Positions 11,470 to 23,350 of a stretch of 64,000 nt of DNA are shown here, piece by piece. Below the pieces are notes generated by a model. That model was not told where the DNA came from. It did not search any database and saw nothing but the letters and a program-made list of their open reading frames with translations. Numbering within the stretch: the stretch's first letter is position 1; every line of letters begins with the position of its first letter. Origin of the DNA: Rhodamnia argentea (taxonomy: Eukaryota; Streptophyta; Magnoliopsida; Myrtales; Myrtaceae); the NCBI RefSeq assembly GCF_020921035.1, contig NC_063160.1, positions 18,317,095 to 18,381,094 on the forward strand, in the 5' to 3' direction. Made by a program: the position numbers and the translations under genes.

Positions 11470-12381
11470 GGGCATGTATGATAATACTTACGGAGTAGAA
11501 ATCCATTTAATAACATAACTTCTAAAACATAAATTCGTTTGGTTACGCAACTTCATTTTTATACTTGTGAAGTAATTTTTTGCTTCTGAAGTTGTTTTCA
11601 ACCCATTTTTTAGAAGTAAAAGAAAAAGTTACTTCACTTTTATAAGTACAAATATTTAATCATGATATCTCTTTCACTTCGACTTCTTTTCATTTTCAGC
11701 GCCTTTCTCTCCTAGCCATGTTTCTGCCGTCACCCCCTATCGCCGCCAGCCGCCGCCTACCGTAGCAACCATTATCGATCGTCGATGCCCCCCCATTGTC
11801 GCCCTGAGCCACCAACTCGCCCCCGTTGCCATCACCACCAACCACTGCCCCGCATGGTCTCCATCTCCGATCTTTGGAGTAAAAAATATAATTTTAAAAC
11901 GTAAATTATATTTTTAAATAAATTAAAAAATTAAAAAAAATTTCAATTGCGTGAGAGTTTTTTTAGCAATATCATTATTCTTAATAAATTATAAGAGCAT
12001 AGGAGAGGAAGCACTGAAACTTCCGGTACTTTTAGCCTGGATATATGAACTTAGCCATCGTATTCATTAATATAATTTTTCCCATAAAATTGGTCCTCAA
12101 TTGCATAAATAATTAAATGACAAGTTACACGTAAATTCGTCAATATTTGCCTTTCACTTTTCTCGAATAATATGCATTTTAGATTAAGATTAATAATTTT
12201 TTGTAGAAGATTTTGTGTTAATAATATTCCAAAAGTTGAAGTTTTCAATCGTTACCAAACGTTTGACCAAAAAAAAAATTTACTAAACGAATTTTTGTTC
12301 TAGAAATAAAAATTTTGTCCTATTATCAAAAGTCTTTGTCTCAAGTTGATTTTTCAAGCAGAAGTGTTATTATGCGCGTCC
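11470..12381. mobile_element. Harbinger/Tourist-like TIR element, copy B (912 bp, uninterrupted)
   Basis: The left end is GGGCATGTATGATAATACTT and the right end complements to GGACGCGCATAATAACACTT. TTA flanks both sides (11467-11469 and 12382-12384). It has the same layout as copy A: AT-rich TIR arms with repeated CTTCTGAAGT-like words, then a GC-rich core at 11700-11870 full of GCCGCC and CATCGCC words. No transposase is present. It ends about 345 bp upstream of the topoisomerase II start codon, so it may contribute to that promoter region. Confidence 0.8.
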
Positions 12382-12384
12382 TTA

Positions 12385-12726
12385 TTTCCATCCGTAAATA
12401 ACTTTCATTCACACATTTCTCATTAGTCCGATAAAAGCGCCTCTATTTTAAAAGGAAACTTTTTTTTTCATATCTTTATTTTTTTTTATTGGAGGGCAAA
12501 GCTAAACAAATTTTCATTTTTCCCTTTAGTAAACGAGAACCAAAAATTGGACCCAAAAAAAAAGAAAAAAAAAGAAAAGGAGAACCGAAAAGCAAGCGCC
12601 TGAATTCAAAATTCAAACACACACACTCTCTCTCTCTCTCTCTCCAAAACCGTCATTTTCTACTTCACTCGCTGCGTGATTCCTGCTCCGATTTTCACCC
12701 CATTCGAGACCCCTCTCGCCTCCCCC
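12385..12726 (+). promoter_or_regulatory. Putative promoter and 5' leader of TOP2
   Basis: This is the interval between copy B and the TOP2 ATG. It holds an AT-rich stretch (TATTTTAAAAGG near 12448), several A-runs and a CT microsatellite at 12626-12644, a common feature of plant 5' leaders. No experimental start site can be read from the sequence. Confidence 0.35.
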
Positions 12727-15700
12727 ATGGCCCTCCCTCTGCAGACCAGCAACATCGCCAACACCGCCGCTCCGGCGGCAGCGGCGGCGCGCAAGGGCAA
12801 GACCGTCGAGGAGACGTACCAGAAGAAGTCCCAGCTTGAGCACATCCTCCTCCGCCCCGACACCTACATCGGCTCCGTCGAGAAGCACACCCAGACGCTC
12901 TGGGTCTACGAGGACGACGAGATGGTGCACCGGCCTGTCACCTACGTCCCGGGCCTCTACAAGATCTTTGACGAGATCCTCGTCAACGCCGCGGACAACA
13001 AGCAGCGAGACCCCAGGATGGACTCCGTGAAGGTGACAATCGACGCGGAGAAGAATCTGATCACCGTGTACAACAACGGGGATGGCGTGCCCGTGGAGAT
13101 GCACCGGGAGGAGAACGTCTATGTGCCGGAGTTGATTTTCGGGCATTTGCTGACCAGCAGTAACTACGATGACACCGTGAAGAAGACGACCGGAGGGAGA
13201 AATGGGTATGGTGCTAAGCTCACGAATATATTCTCGACCGAGTTCATTATTGAGACAGCTGATGGCAAGAATGGCCTCAAGTACAAGCAGGTAAAAACGA
13301 TATGGAAGATTACGAAGCATAAGAAGAACCTGCGTTATCTAGCCTTGTTAGGCTTCTGTTTATTTCTGTCTTGGATGGGCCTGTGGTACCATTTCCTCTA
13401 GCTTCCATAATTTGGGATTCCTTCTGGTTTATTTCTCCATGATAGTTATGCACATTGCTCTGATGGGAAGGTTACTGCTCGAGGTTGTTGCTACTTTTCA
13501 GGATCGTAGCTATATTCATTTTGGTTTTCAGAGGAATGTACCCGCTAATTGTATTTGGTTAGTGAAATCAATTTAGTTGAACTTCTATACTGATCTTTTC
13601 CCACTGATTTAAAGGTTTTCTCCAAGAACATGGGAGCAAAAAGTGCACCTGATATCAAGGCTTGCAAGGCTGGCGAAAACTGGACCAAGGTTTCATTCAA
13701 ACCAGACTTGGCCAAGTTTAACATGACCCAGCTTGAAGATGATGTGGTTGCTTTGATGAAAAAGCGCGTCATTGACTTGGCTGGGTGCCTCGGAAAAACG
13801 GTGAAGGTCGAGCTGAACGGGAAAAGGGTTACTGTCAAAACATTTGCTGATTATGTTGGCCTCTGTCTAAAATCTGCCTCTAAAAATAGCCCAGAACGCT
13901 CCCTCCCAAGGTCCTTTCCTTTTCTTTTTGTCTGATTCTAATCATTTTGTAATTTGAATTGGTATTCTGAATGCTAAATTTACTTGATTGGATTAGGATT
14001 GAGGAGACTGTGAATGAGAGGTGGGAAGTCTGTGTAAGCCTAAGCGAAGGACAGTTTCAACAGGTACTTTGAATACTTTCTTCTGGTAACAGGCAAAAAT
14101 AGAGATAGTACTACCGAACAAATTTTACATTGTCAATTCTACGACAGGTCAGCTTTGTGAATGCGATAGCTACTGTTAAGGGAGGGACACATGTTGATTA
14201 TGTGACCAATCAGATTGCGAACCACGTTATGAGTGTTGTGAACAAGAAGAATAAGAATGCGAACCTCAAGGCCCATAACGTTAAGAGTCATTTATGGGTT
14301 TTTGTCAATGCCCTCATTGACAATCCTGCATTTGACTCGCAAACCAAGGAAACTTTGACACTTCGCCAGAGCAGCTTCGGATCCAAGTGTGAACTATCTG
14401 ACAAGTTCCTACAAAAAGGTCGGACACTCTTTAGTGAATTTAATGAAATTGATCAACCGATTTTTACGCAACTTTTGTTTGTGCTTGCTTAATGCAGTGG
14501 CAAAGTCTGGAATTGTCGAGTCTCTCATCTCATGGGCAAATTTCAAGCAAAGCAAAGACCTAAAGAAAACTGACGGGTCGAAGAGAGAGAACCTCCGTGG
14601 GATTCCCAAGCTTGAGGATGCTAACGATGCTGGAGGTAGAAACTCTGCCAAGTGCACCCTGATTTTGACAGAAGGAGATTCAGCAAAGGCCCTTGCAGTA
14701 AGTGCTGGTACATTTTTGGATGTGTGACATAAACAGCTCCTTATTTTTGTCGCTGAACATTCTCAAATGATTGGCTAACCTAACTGAGTTGCTGCAGATG
14801 GCTGGACTTTCTGTTGTCGGTCGAGATCATTATGGTGTGTTTCCTTTAAGAGGTAAATTACTCAACGTGAGGGAAGCCAGCCATAGTCAAATAATGGAAA
14901 ACAAAGAGATACAATACGTAAAGCAGATTCTTGGGTTGCAGCAAAATAAGGATTATGACAGTGTCAAATCTTTAAGATATGGTCATTTGATGATAATGAC
15001 AGACCAGGTTTTACTCTTCTATACAATTTGTTTTGTATAATTTTTTTGTCAAGCATGTGCCACTACTGTCAATGCTTCTTATAGTATAGTCACTGTGTAC
15101 ATATTGCATTCTGGATGTGCATTTGCAGGATCATGATGGTTCCCACATTAAAGGCCTTCTTATTAACTTCATTCATTCATTCTGGCCATCCTTGCTCAAA
15201 GTTCCATCTTTCCTAGTGGAATTTATCACTCCAATTGTTAAGGTAGGGATGGTCAAATTAACTCAATCATTTAAACCGTTCTTAGTAGATGGAAAAAAAG
15301 CTTGAAGCCTTCTCAAATTGTAACTACAGGCTACTCATAAAAATGGAAGAGAATTAAGTTTCTATTCAATGCCGGAATATGAGTCCTGGAAAGAAAGTTT
15401 GAGGGGCAATGCAAGTGGGTGGTCAATCAAGTATTACAAGGTTTGTATACATTGTTGACGTATAACTCAGTTACTGCCAAGGTACTTGTAATGGGTTACA
15501 TTTGTAGTTGAATGATCCTTGCAGGGGTTGGGAACAAGCACCTCAAAAGAGGGGAAGCAATACTTCCAAAATCTTGACATGCACAAGAAGGATTTTGTAT
15601 GGATTGATGAACAAGATGGCGACGCAATTGAGCTTGCTTTTAGCAAGAAGAAGATTGAAGCAAGGAAGACTTGGCTTCGTCAGTTCGAGGTTGGAAGTGC

Positions 15701-18700
15701 TGTCTGAATTATAAGAACATGAAGTACTTGTTGCATTTTAGATGTGACTTAATGGAATTATGTATTTGTTTCCCGCAGCCTGGCACTTATCTTGATCAGA
15801 AGGAGAAGCTCATCAAGTATAGTGACTTTGTTAATAAGGAGCTCATATTGTTTTCTATGGCTGATCTTCAAAGATCAATTCCTTCCATGGTCGATGGCCT
15901 CAAGCCAGGTCAAAGGAAAATTCTTTTCTGCTCATTCAAAAGGAATTTCATCAAAGAAGCAAAGGTTGCCCAATTTTCTGGTTACGTGTCTGAGCATTCA
16001 GCATACCACCATGGCGAGCAAAGTCTTGCTAGCACCATTATCGGAATGGCACAGGATTATGTGGGCAGCAACAACATTAACCTTCTCATGCCGAACGGCC
16101 AATTTGGCACCCGCAACATGGTGAGAATATTTCATACTTCACTGAAGATAATTGGGGTGTCTACAATTTTTCTTTTCACTTACATGGAACATGTTACTTT
16201 GGCAGGGAGGAAAAGATCATGCTAGCTCTAGGTACATTTACACAAAGCTTTCTCCTATTACACGATTCCTCTTCCCTAAGGATGATGACAACCTGCTGAA
16301 CTACTTAAATGAAGATGGGCAATCTATTGAACCAACTTGGTAATTACTCATTATAGGACCCTTGTTATTCATTTGCCCAATATGAAAGTGTTGACTAATA
16401 CTGGTTATGTAATGCAGGTACATGCCTATCTTACCTATGGTTCTCGTCAATGGTAGCGAAGGAATTGGAACTGGATGGAGTTCTTACATCCCCAACTACA
16501 ATCCAAGAGATATTGTTGCCAACTTGAGACATTTGTTGAGTGGTGAAATGATGGAGCCCATGGATCCTTGGTATCGTGGATTTAGAGGGACCATTGAGAA
16601 AACAGCCACTAAGGAAGCCGGCGTCAGCTACACTGTTTGCGGGATAATCGAGGAAGTCGATGATACCACACTGAGAATCACAGAGCTTCCAATACGTCGG
16701 TGGACCCAGGATTACAGGGAGTTTCTGGAATCATTATCAACTGGAGAGAAGGATAAAATGAAGGATCCTTTTGTCAAGGTGATGAGCTCTCGAGCAACAC
16801 AACCTTGTGCAACACATCTTGTCTTTGAATATCATCGCTAAAATGTAATTGTCAATTGCAGGAATTTAGGCAGTACAGTGATGATGTTACCGTACATTTT
16901 GAAGTTATGTTGTCAGAGGAGAACATGATGATAGCAAAGCAAGAGGGTTTACTGAAGAAATTTAAGCTGACCTCAACAATCAGCACGAGTAACATGCACC
17001 TGTTTGACTCAAACGGAGTGATTAAGAAATATGACAGCCCTGAACAAAGTATGCTAATTTTGCTGCTTAGATCACAATCAACCATATTTTATTAGGATTT
17101 TGACTTATATGGTAAACTAATCCATGTCTCATTGCAAATTTTATCATCTCTCTTTCTGCAGTTCTAGAGGAGTTTTTCCACTTAAGGCTCGAGTGTTATG
17201 AGAAAAGAAAGGTAATCACAGTTAAAGCGAGGAAATGGTTTCAGTTATATATTTGTGCTCTTCTTTTCATATGTGACTTGGTTGCAAATAACATATTATG
17301 AGTACTTTTCTATTTCTTGATTGCAGAAAATTTTGCTGGAAAACTTGGAGCTAAAGTTAGCAATGTTGGACAATAAGGTTAGGTTTATTCTCGGTGTTGT
17401 CCATGGAGAGATCATTGTGAGCAATAGAAAGAGAGCAGATTTGTTCCAAGAGCTGCAAGCAAAAGGCTTTGCTCCATTCAGGAAGGAAACTAGAACAATT
17501 GAAACAGCAGTGGCTGGGTCAACAGATGATTCAGAAGAAGCAGAAGAGAACCTGGAGGCCACCACCAAAGGAGTGAGAGCCAGTGATTATGAGTATCTGC
17601 TCTCCATGGCAATTGGCACATTGACCCTCGAGAAAGTTCAGGAATTATGTGCTGATAAGGATAAGCTAGTTAACGAGGTTGATGCCCTGAGAAAAGCCAC
17701 TCCAGAGAATTTGTGGTTGAAAGATCTTGCTGCTCTAGAGGAAAAACTCGATGTATGATTTTCGATGCCCTCTTGACATTACTCCATTAACTTCTGTTTT
17801 GAGTAATCCTTTCTGTTGTGTTATGCAGGAGCAAGAAAAAATTGATGCCCAAGCAGAGGAAACGAGAAAGGCAAGAAGCAAAACAAATGTAGCTGGCACA
17901 AAAGTCTCTAGACAAGCACCAAAGAAGCCTCGCAAGAATAACACTAAAGCCAACAATTCAGAAGCTCAAGCACAAGTCACTGAAGGATCAACTATTGCAT
18001 TGGAAGCAGGTTAATATGGAATTCGTGTTGTAACTTAACTGCTTGCATTGTTATTTTATACGGAGTCACTGACAGTCGTTTCTCCTTCGGAAAAAGCTGC
18101 TGATGTTGCGAAACCAAAACGCGGTGCCCGTTCTAGGGAAGCTCCAGCTCTGAAGGTGCGTTTGGTTTCTTCCTTCTAATTCAAACCCCAGGTAACTGTC
18201 TTTGACGAGTTTCACATTTTGTTTACGTTCATACAGCCTAGCAAGAGTGCTTCAGTTTCAGATGACGACGACGACTTTGAGTTGCTTGAATTAAAAGATC
18301 GACTTGCTGCATATAACCTTGAATCATCACCAGATAATTCGTCAGGTGAGAGCTTTTGCCCGAGTGGCTTCGACTTGTTCGACTTAAAAGTCAGTTCCAT
18401 CTGTAAAGACGCTGGGGCTGCATGAGATAGTGAATAACTGTGTTGAGGAACCTGTGCCATATATGCCCAAAGTTTACTTGAGACTTGTATCCTTTTGCTG
18501 TATCCTGGAGTTACTTTGTAATAACGATTATCGCATAAAACATTTTCCATGCGACGCAGCTCTAGAGGACAAAGTGCCTGAAATACCAGTCAAGGTGAAA
18601 GAACCTAGCAAAAGGGCTGCCTCGAGGAAGAAGCCCTCGGTCACCCTCTCAGGGACTTCGGAGGAAGAGACTAGTAATGACAGTGGAGATGATGACTACG

Positions 18701-19125
18701 AGATAGTGGACTCTGAAGCAGAGGTGGCAAAGAAGAAAGGAGGCAGAAAACCATCTGCTGTTGCAAAGATATCAAAGCCACCTCCAGCAACAAAGAAAGG
18801 TCTAGCCAACAAGCAGCAGGCTCGGGGAACGAACCAACAGCTCTTGACTAAGATGTTAAAGCCAGCTGAAAGCACTGGAGTTTCGCCGGAAAAGAAAGTA
18901 CGGAAGATGAGGGCATCTCCTTTCAATAAGAAAAGCAGTTCTGTGCTGGGAAGGGAAGTGAAGGAAGACAGTTCCGCCGATAATGATGCAGAAGAAGTGG
19001 TTGAAGTGGCCCCTCCGAAAGGAAGGCCTCAAAGGGCGAACCGCAAGCAGACAAGATATGTTGTGAGCGATTCTGAGAGCGAGAATCCGATTGATGAGTC
19101 CGAGTTTGATGAAGATGACGAGTAG
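12727..19125 (+). CDS. TOP2: DNA topoisomerase II, complete 19-exon gene
   Basis: The product makes ATP-driven double-strand DNA passage in the nucleus. Exons: 12727-13290, 13615-13910, 13997-14063, 14148-14418, 14498-14697, 14798-15007, 15129-15242, 15330-15440, 15525-15689, 15779-16120, 16206-16339, 16418-16778, 16862-17048, 17162-17211, 17327-17752, 17829-18009, 18076-18155, 18237-18345, 18560-19125. They join in frame to 1477 residues, near the roughly 1470 usual in plants. Visible motifs: GHKL ATPase (NAADN at 87, GGRNGYGAKL at 156), TOPRIM EGDSA at 458 and TDQDHDG around 534, catalytic Tyr790 in SSRYIYTKLSP, and an acidic/basic nuclear-localising tail of low conservation. The start is the ATG in CCCATGGCC; the open frame extends 17 codons further upstream but has no ATG there. 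Exon 17 could instead use an in-frame acceptor about 30 bases downstream. Confidence 0.97.
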
Positions 19126-20521
19126 TCGATGGAAATGTAGCTTTTTCCTTGAATGACCAATGTTGTATTCTTATGAAACTCAGACTTTGGATGCAAAGTC
19201 ATTCATTTGCTTGCAGTCGTTTGTGTTCATCTCTCTTTCTCAGAGGAGATGTTTCATGCAAACCCGCAGTTTTTGAATCCAAATCACTGTGTTCTATAGC
19301 TGCACTCCTACCTATCGGGACCCTCTATCCAGGTACAAAAGGAACTTGGCATACGTAGTAAAAAATGAATTATTCATATTAAAGGAGATAGATATAAGAC
19401 TTGTAGAATTATAGTTTTTAGGTTGTACAGCTCGTGTGGTCACTTTGCTCTTAGCAAAATCCTTCTAAGTATCATTGCACCAGCTCGTGTGAGATTTGAC
19501 ATGTTACCATCTATTTGATCATTACAACAAATAGAACTTACATACATTGCACCAACGGAATCTTTACTACTACAACCCACAAGGATTTATTACTTCTTAC
19601 ATTTAATTAGGTAAAAAGTGGTCGCGATCAAGATTATAGAAGAATTGTCTCTATACAATCGTTTTTGGTCCAAAAGGATTCGTCGATAACTGCGTACAAA
19701 ATAACAAATTCACTTGGGTCGGGCCAAGAAGCGGTTATATAGATGTAATTATAAGCATTGGTAATAGGGATACGTCTCTCCTATATGTTGCCACTAATTT
19801 TATAGTGATGAAGGACACGAAATTGCTCAAGAGGAATATATTCTCCCTACCTTTAAAGACTACTCGTCAAAACTTAACTCAAGAGATTTTAGTCTTTACT
19901 CATGTAATTCTAGCTACTAAAAGTACATGTATGGGCCAGAGTTGAAGTATGTTCCATTTAACCCCACAAAATAGTAATCCTCGCTTATACTCTCTTTGGT
20001 TTTTCACCATGACAAATTGCTAACATAAGAATCTGAGTGACAAAAAATTACTAGCCCAAGTGGAAGAATTCCAATGCATGGGCAATTTATGGTTTTCGTT
20101 CCTTGTCGTTATCGACCTTTGCTGGAAAATTAGAAATAAAGAGGATGTTCCAAAAAGAGGCATTTCAAAAGCGTGTTTTCCTTATAATGGATTCACTCTA
20201 TGAGCTTGATTTTTGAAACAACAAGAATAAGAAGATGGGTTCCCGCGCATGATATCGGACCGAATCAAGGATATTTGTGGATTTTGCCCCCGAATGCAAA
20301 CTAACTCCACAAATTGAAAAACTATGTATCATTAAATTTGTCCACGTCGGCGTTAACCGTGCCACATAGAACGGCCGACATCCACACTAGTGATTTCCTA
20401 TCACGGACGGACTTTGGCACAAATACGAAATGTCTAGGATCGAATTGACACAATTACAATATATTTGAGACATTTTTTTTTGTAATATTCTCACAAGTCA
20501 GTGTAAAGTTTTGAACATTAA
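19126..20521. other. TOP2 3' region and intergenic DNA
   Basis: The first 200-250 bases after the TOP2 stop probably contain the 3' UTR. Beyond that the sequence is AT-rich with no ORF, RNA or terminal repeat I recognise. Confidence 0.5.
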
Positions 20522-21290
20522 TGCTCCGTTTGTTTTGCAGAAAATATTCTCCTCATTGTTCAGCATTTCGATCGCTTAAATTCAATAAAATGATCTCCTC
20601 TATAAAAATAGAAAATCATTTTTCAAAGTTTGACTAGGTATCGGCGTTTGGACCAGAAACTCTATGTTTGGGCACGATAACCCTAGTGCTCATTCCTAGG
20701 CCATCATTCTTGTGCCTCAGGCAATGGGACCGGGTCCATTGAGGCTTGGCCTGCAACCTCATCACCCTAGCTTGGGACTATCTAGGTCATGCTCACGATC
20801 CCGGCCACCATGCTCGAGTCCATCGAGGCCGGAATCGGGACTCCTGTTCCCATTCCCCGGGTTCCTTGCGCCTGTGCCCATGGGGCTCGACCTCGATGGA
20901 CTCGGGCATGGGCGCCAATGTCCCCGAGGCCGACCTTGATGGTCCCAGGTCTGAGCACCAAGTTTGGGGCCCGGCCTTGGTTAACCCAGGCCCTGGTGTT
21001 GGGGTCATTGGCCTGGGTCCTACCAAGGCCCAAACGCTGTGGACCCTTCCTCTATATACCGGGATTGGGGCACTAAGTTGCATACGGGCATCGAGTTCTT
21101 CAGCTCGGTTTCGGTGGATCCAAGACCAATATTTGTGCTCATGCCCAGGAGTCGGGGATCCGGGCTTAAGATCCCAGTGCCCATACCGGGTTCCTTGGCT
21201 ACTTTATGTACAAGTCACTAGCATTTGAATAATGTACGTCTATTTAGGAAAATTATTTTTCTTACTAAACGATGAATTTTTTTGAGAAAT
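20522..21290. repeat. GC-rich dispersed repeat with AT-rich ends, copy 1
   Basis: AT-rich ends (CTCCGTTTGTTTTGCAGAAA at the left) enclose about 550 bp of GC-rich, loosely periodic sequence with recurring CCATTGAGGC, GGGCCTGG and CGGGATT words. A related copy lies at about 60040-60890. The ORFs here on both strands arise from the repeat composition and match no protein I know. It is probably a non-autonomous DNA transposon; exact ends are uncertain. Confidence 0.55.
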
Positions 21291-21534
21291 ATCACATTTT
21301 GCAAAAATAAAAATAAAGGCCAATTCCATCGACGGAATTCTCACCTAGTTAATGACCAGAGAGAGGCTCATAATTGATGGATGGCCATTTCTCGAGTTGC
21401 TTCCCGGGTTTCATCTGCTCTTCCTATAGTCGCGTTGCTTTGATTATGATCTACTTTAGACTTTACGATTGAAGATATGACGCATAAAATAGTTGGAGCC
21501 TGGACAAATTACTCATAAATAAGGAGTTCAGAGA

Positions 21535-22183
21535 GAGAGAGAGAGTAGACCAACTCCGAGCTACCTGAGAGAGAATGAGTATAGAGTCGTCTCGAAATCC
21601 CATCTTCTCGACCAGGAAGGAGCGCATGCACCTCACATCGTTGACACTTCCTTTGAGTTTGAGCATGTACCTCTTCCCTCTATAGCTTACTTCCCCAAAG
21701 CAAACCAAGCTTCCTGCCATGAACTGGAGGAGGATAATAGCCGTAGTTTGAAGTGTACACTCCAGGATAGTTGCCGGTTGAGCTGGCCAGAGGGTGGATG
21801 TTGTTTGCAACCGTACCAACGAGGCCTTTGAACAAGTTAGTCGCCCAGTACAGAGAATTATGAGCTTGAGTCAGCTGAGGACCGTACAGGTTACTTTTGG
21901 TGACAGATAGGCACAAGGCACACCGAACTGGAGGAGGATCATAGCCATATTTTGATGCGCATCCTCCAGGATAGCTGCCAGTTGAGTTGGCCAGAGAATG
22001 GATGTTGTTTGCAATCCAGCCAACGAGGCCTTTAAACAAGTTAGCTGCCCGGTATAGAGAATTCTGAGCTTGTGTCAGTGAAGGATCGTAGAGGTTAGTT
22101 TTGGTGACAGATAGGCACACGGCGCACCGAACTGCCTGTCGCCTCCGGCAGCACCACAAAGTTGCACACCACACCAACTGCAT
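21535..22183 (-). pseudogene. Type I metacaspase N-terminal fragment with internal duplication
   Basis: The minus strand encodes a zinc-finger-like start (VRCAVCLSVT), a proline-rich linker ending PPPVHGRK, then GEVSYRGKRYMLKLKGSVND and FLVEKMGFRDDSILIL, which is the first part of the p20 domain of plant type I metacaspases. The finger-plus-linker segment (68 residues, about 204 bp) occurs twice in tandem, at about 22132-21929 and 21928-21725. The frame shifts near 21700, between HGRK and the p20 start, and the first finger looks frameshifted too. No exon with the catalytic His or Cys follows downstream. It is a decayed relative of the neighbour at 23351-26121. Confidence 0.8.
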
Positions 22184-23350
22184 CCCTCTCTCCTATCTGC
22201 CATTTGATATCTCAGGAGACTACGGTTGGTATGGGAAAGCAACTATCTGAGGATCCAATTAGAGTCTAGCAGCACACAGATGCCAATGAATAATTCTTCA
22301 CCTGAATGCAAGTGTCGAAGTAAGAGACAATTAAAGAGTGAGGAGAAAGTTGACTCATTGATACATTTTTATGAGACCAAAAAAGGTTTGGGCCAGAATT
22401 GAGACTTGATCTGAAATTGGTGTTTTTCATGAGACCAAAAGAAAAGTTGGGCTACAATTGGGACCCGAACTAAAGTTGTTGACTTTTAAGAGAATTAGGC
22501 CTGTTAGAATTGCCCAAAGGACCTTATTCTTTCTTGTGAACTATCAAAAGGTGTTTTCAGAATTTTCTTCTGTATGGAGACTACCCAGGAATTTACATCT
22601 CCTGTAGTGTAAAGGAGTACATGTATCAGAAAAGTTCATCCTTTCTGTTTCCTTTATTCACTTCAGGCTTATTGAGTCATGCCGCGGATTGCGGCAAATC
22701 AGATTCTTGCTTCTCCTATCCTTCTTCGTTCTTTTTTGTATGTCGTCCTGAGGTAAAGGGAACCAGGGACAGGTTCTTATTCTACCACTTGGTTGTTTGG
22801 CACTTGAACCTGATAAAGATGTCAAGGACCTTCATGGTAATGCCTTAAGGCATCAATGGTCGGAAAAACGAGTGGTGTATAGAACTTCCTGCATGAACAA
22901 ACATGGGCCTCCTATCATTTGACAGTTCCTCGATGCGTTTCTTTGATTGATTCTCGTTCTTGGCATGAGTTTCTTCAGAGATTAAGGGGAATCTTCCCAA
23001 AATGCAAATCTTCCTTGCATGTCTGAGAACCTTCTGTAAAGTGCAGACAGAAAATTTATTCTACAGCCTCCTTGTCATATCTCAAAAAACTTTTACCATC
23101 TCATAATGAAGTACAAAGGAGCTATCTGACCACAGAAGAAAGAAACCAGTTACAGGATGCAAGGGATCTTATGCTCATCCTATTCCTTTTGATGCCTCAT
23201 CATCTACCAAAAGTGACAGATGTTCACATTGTCATTTCCTTCCACCGCAAAATCTCCACAAAAGCATGTTTTTGATCCTGATAAGTATCCCACCATCCAT
23301 CCCCAGCTTTGTTAGACGTGGAGTATGCTGTACTGGAGATATTTCCCTCT
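22184..23350. other. Intergenic DNA between metacaspase loci
   Basis: No gene, RNA or mobile element recognised. The right-hand part probably includes the 3' UTR of the metacaspase gene, which is on the minus strand. Confidence 0.5.

Noticed and set aside
12613-13320. 235-codon minus-strand ORF opposite TOP2 exon 1
   Set aside because: It is the antisense shadow of a GC-rich coding exon; its translation is low-complexity Val/Leu/His-rich with no domain.
20712-21228. Overlapping ORFs up to 160 codons on both strands
   Set aside because: They arise from the GC-rich repeat; the frames are open on both strands at once and the products are compositional (Gly/Pro/Ser-rich).
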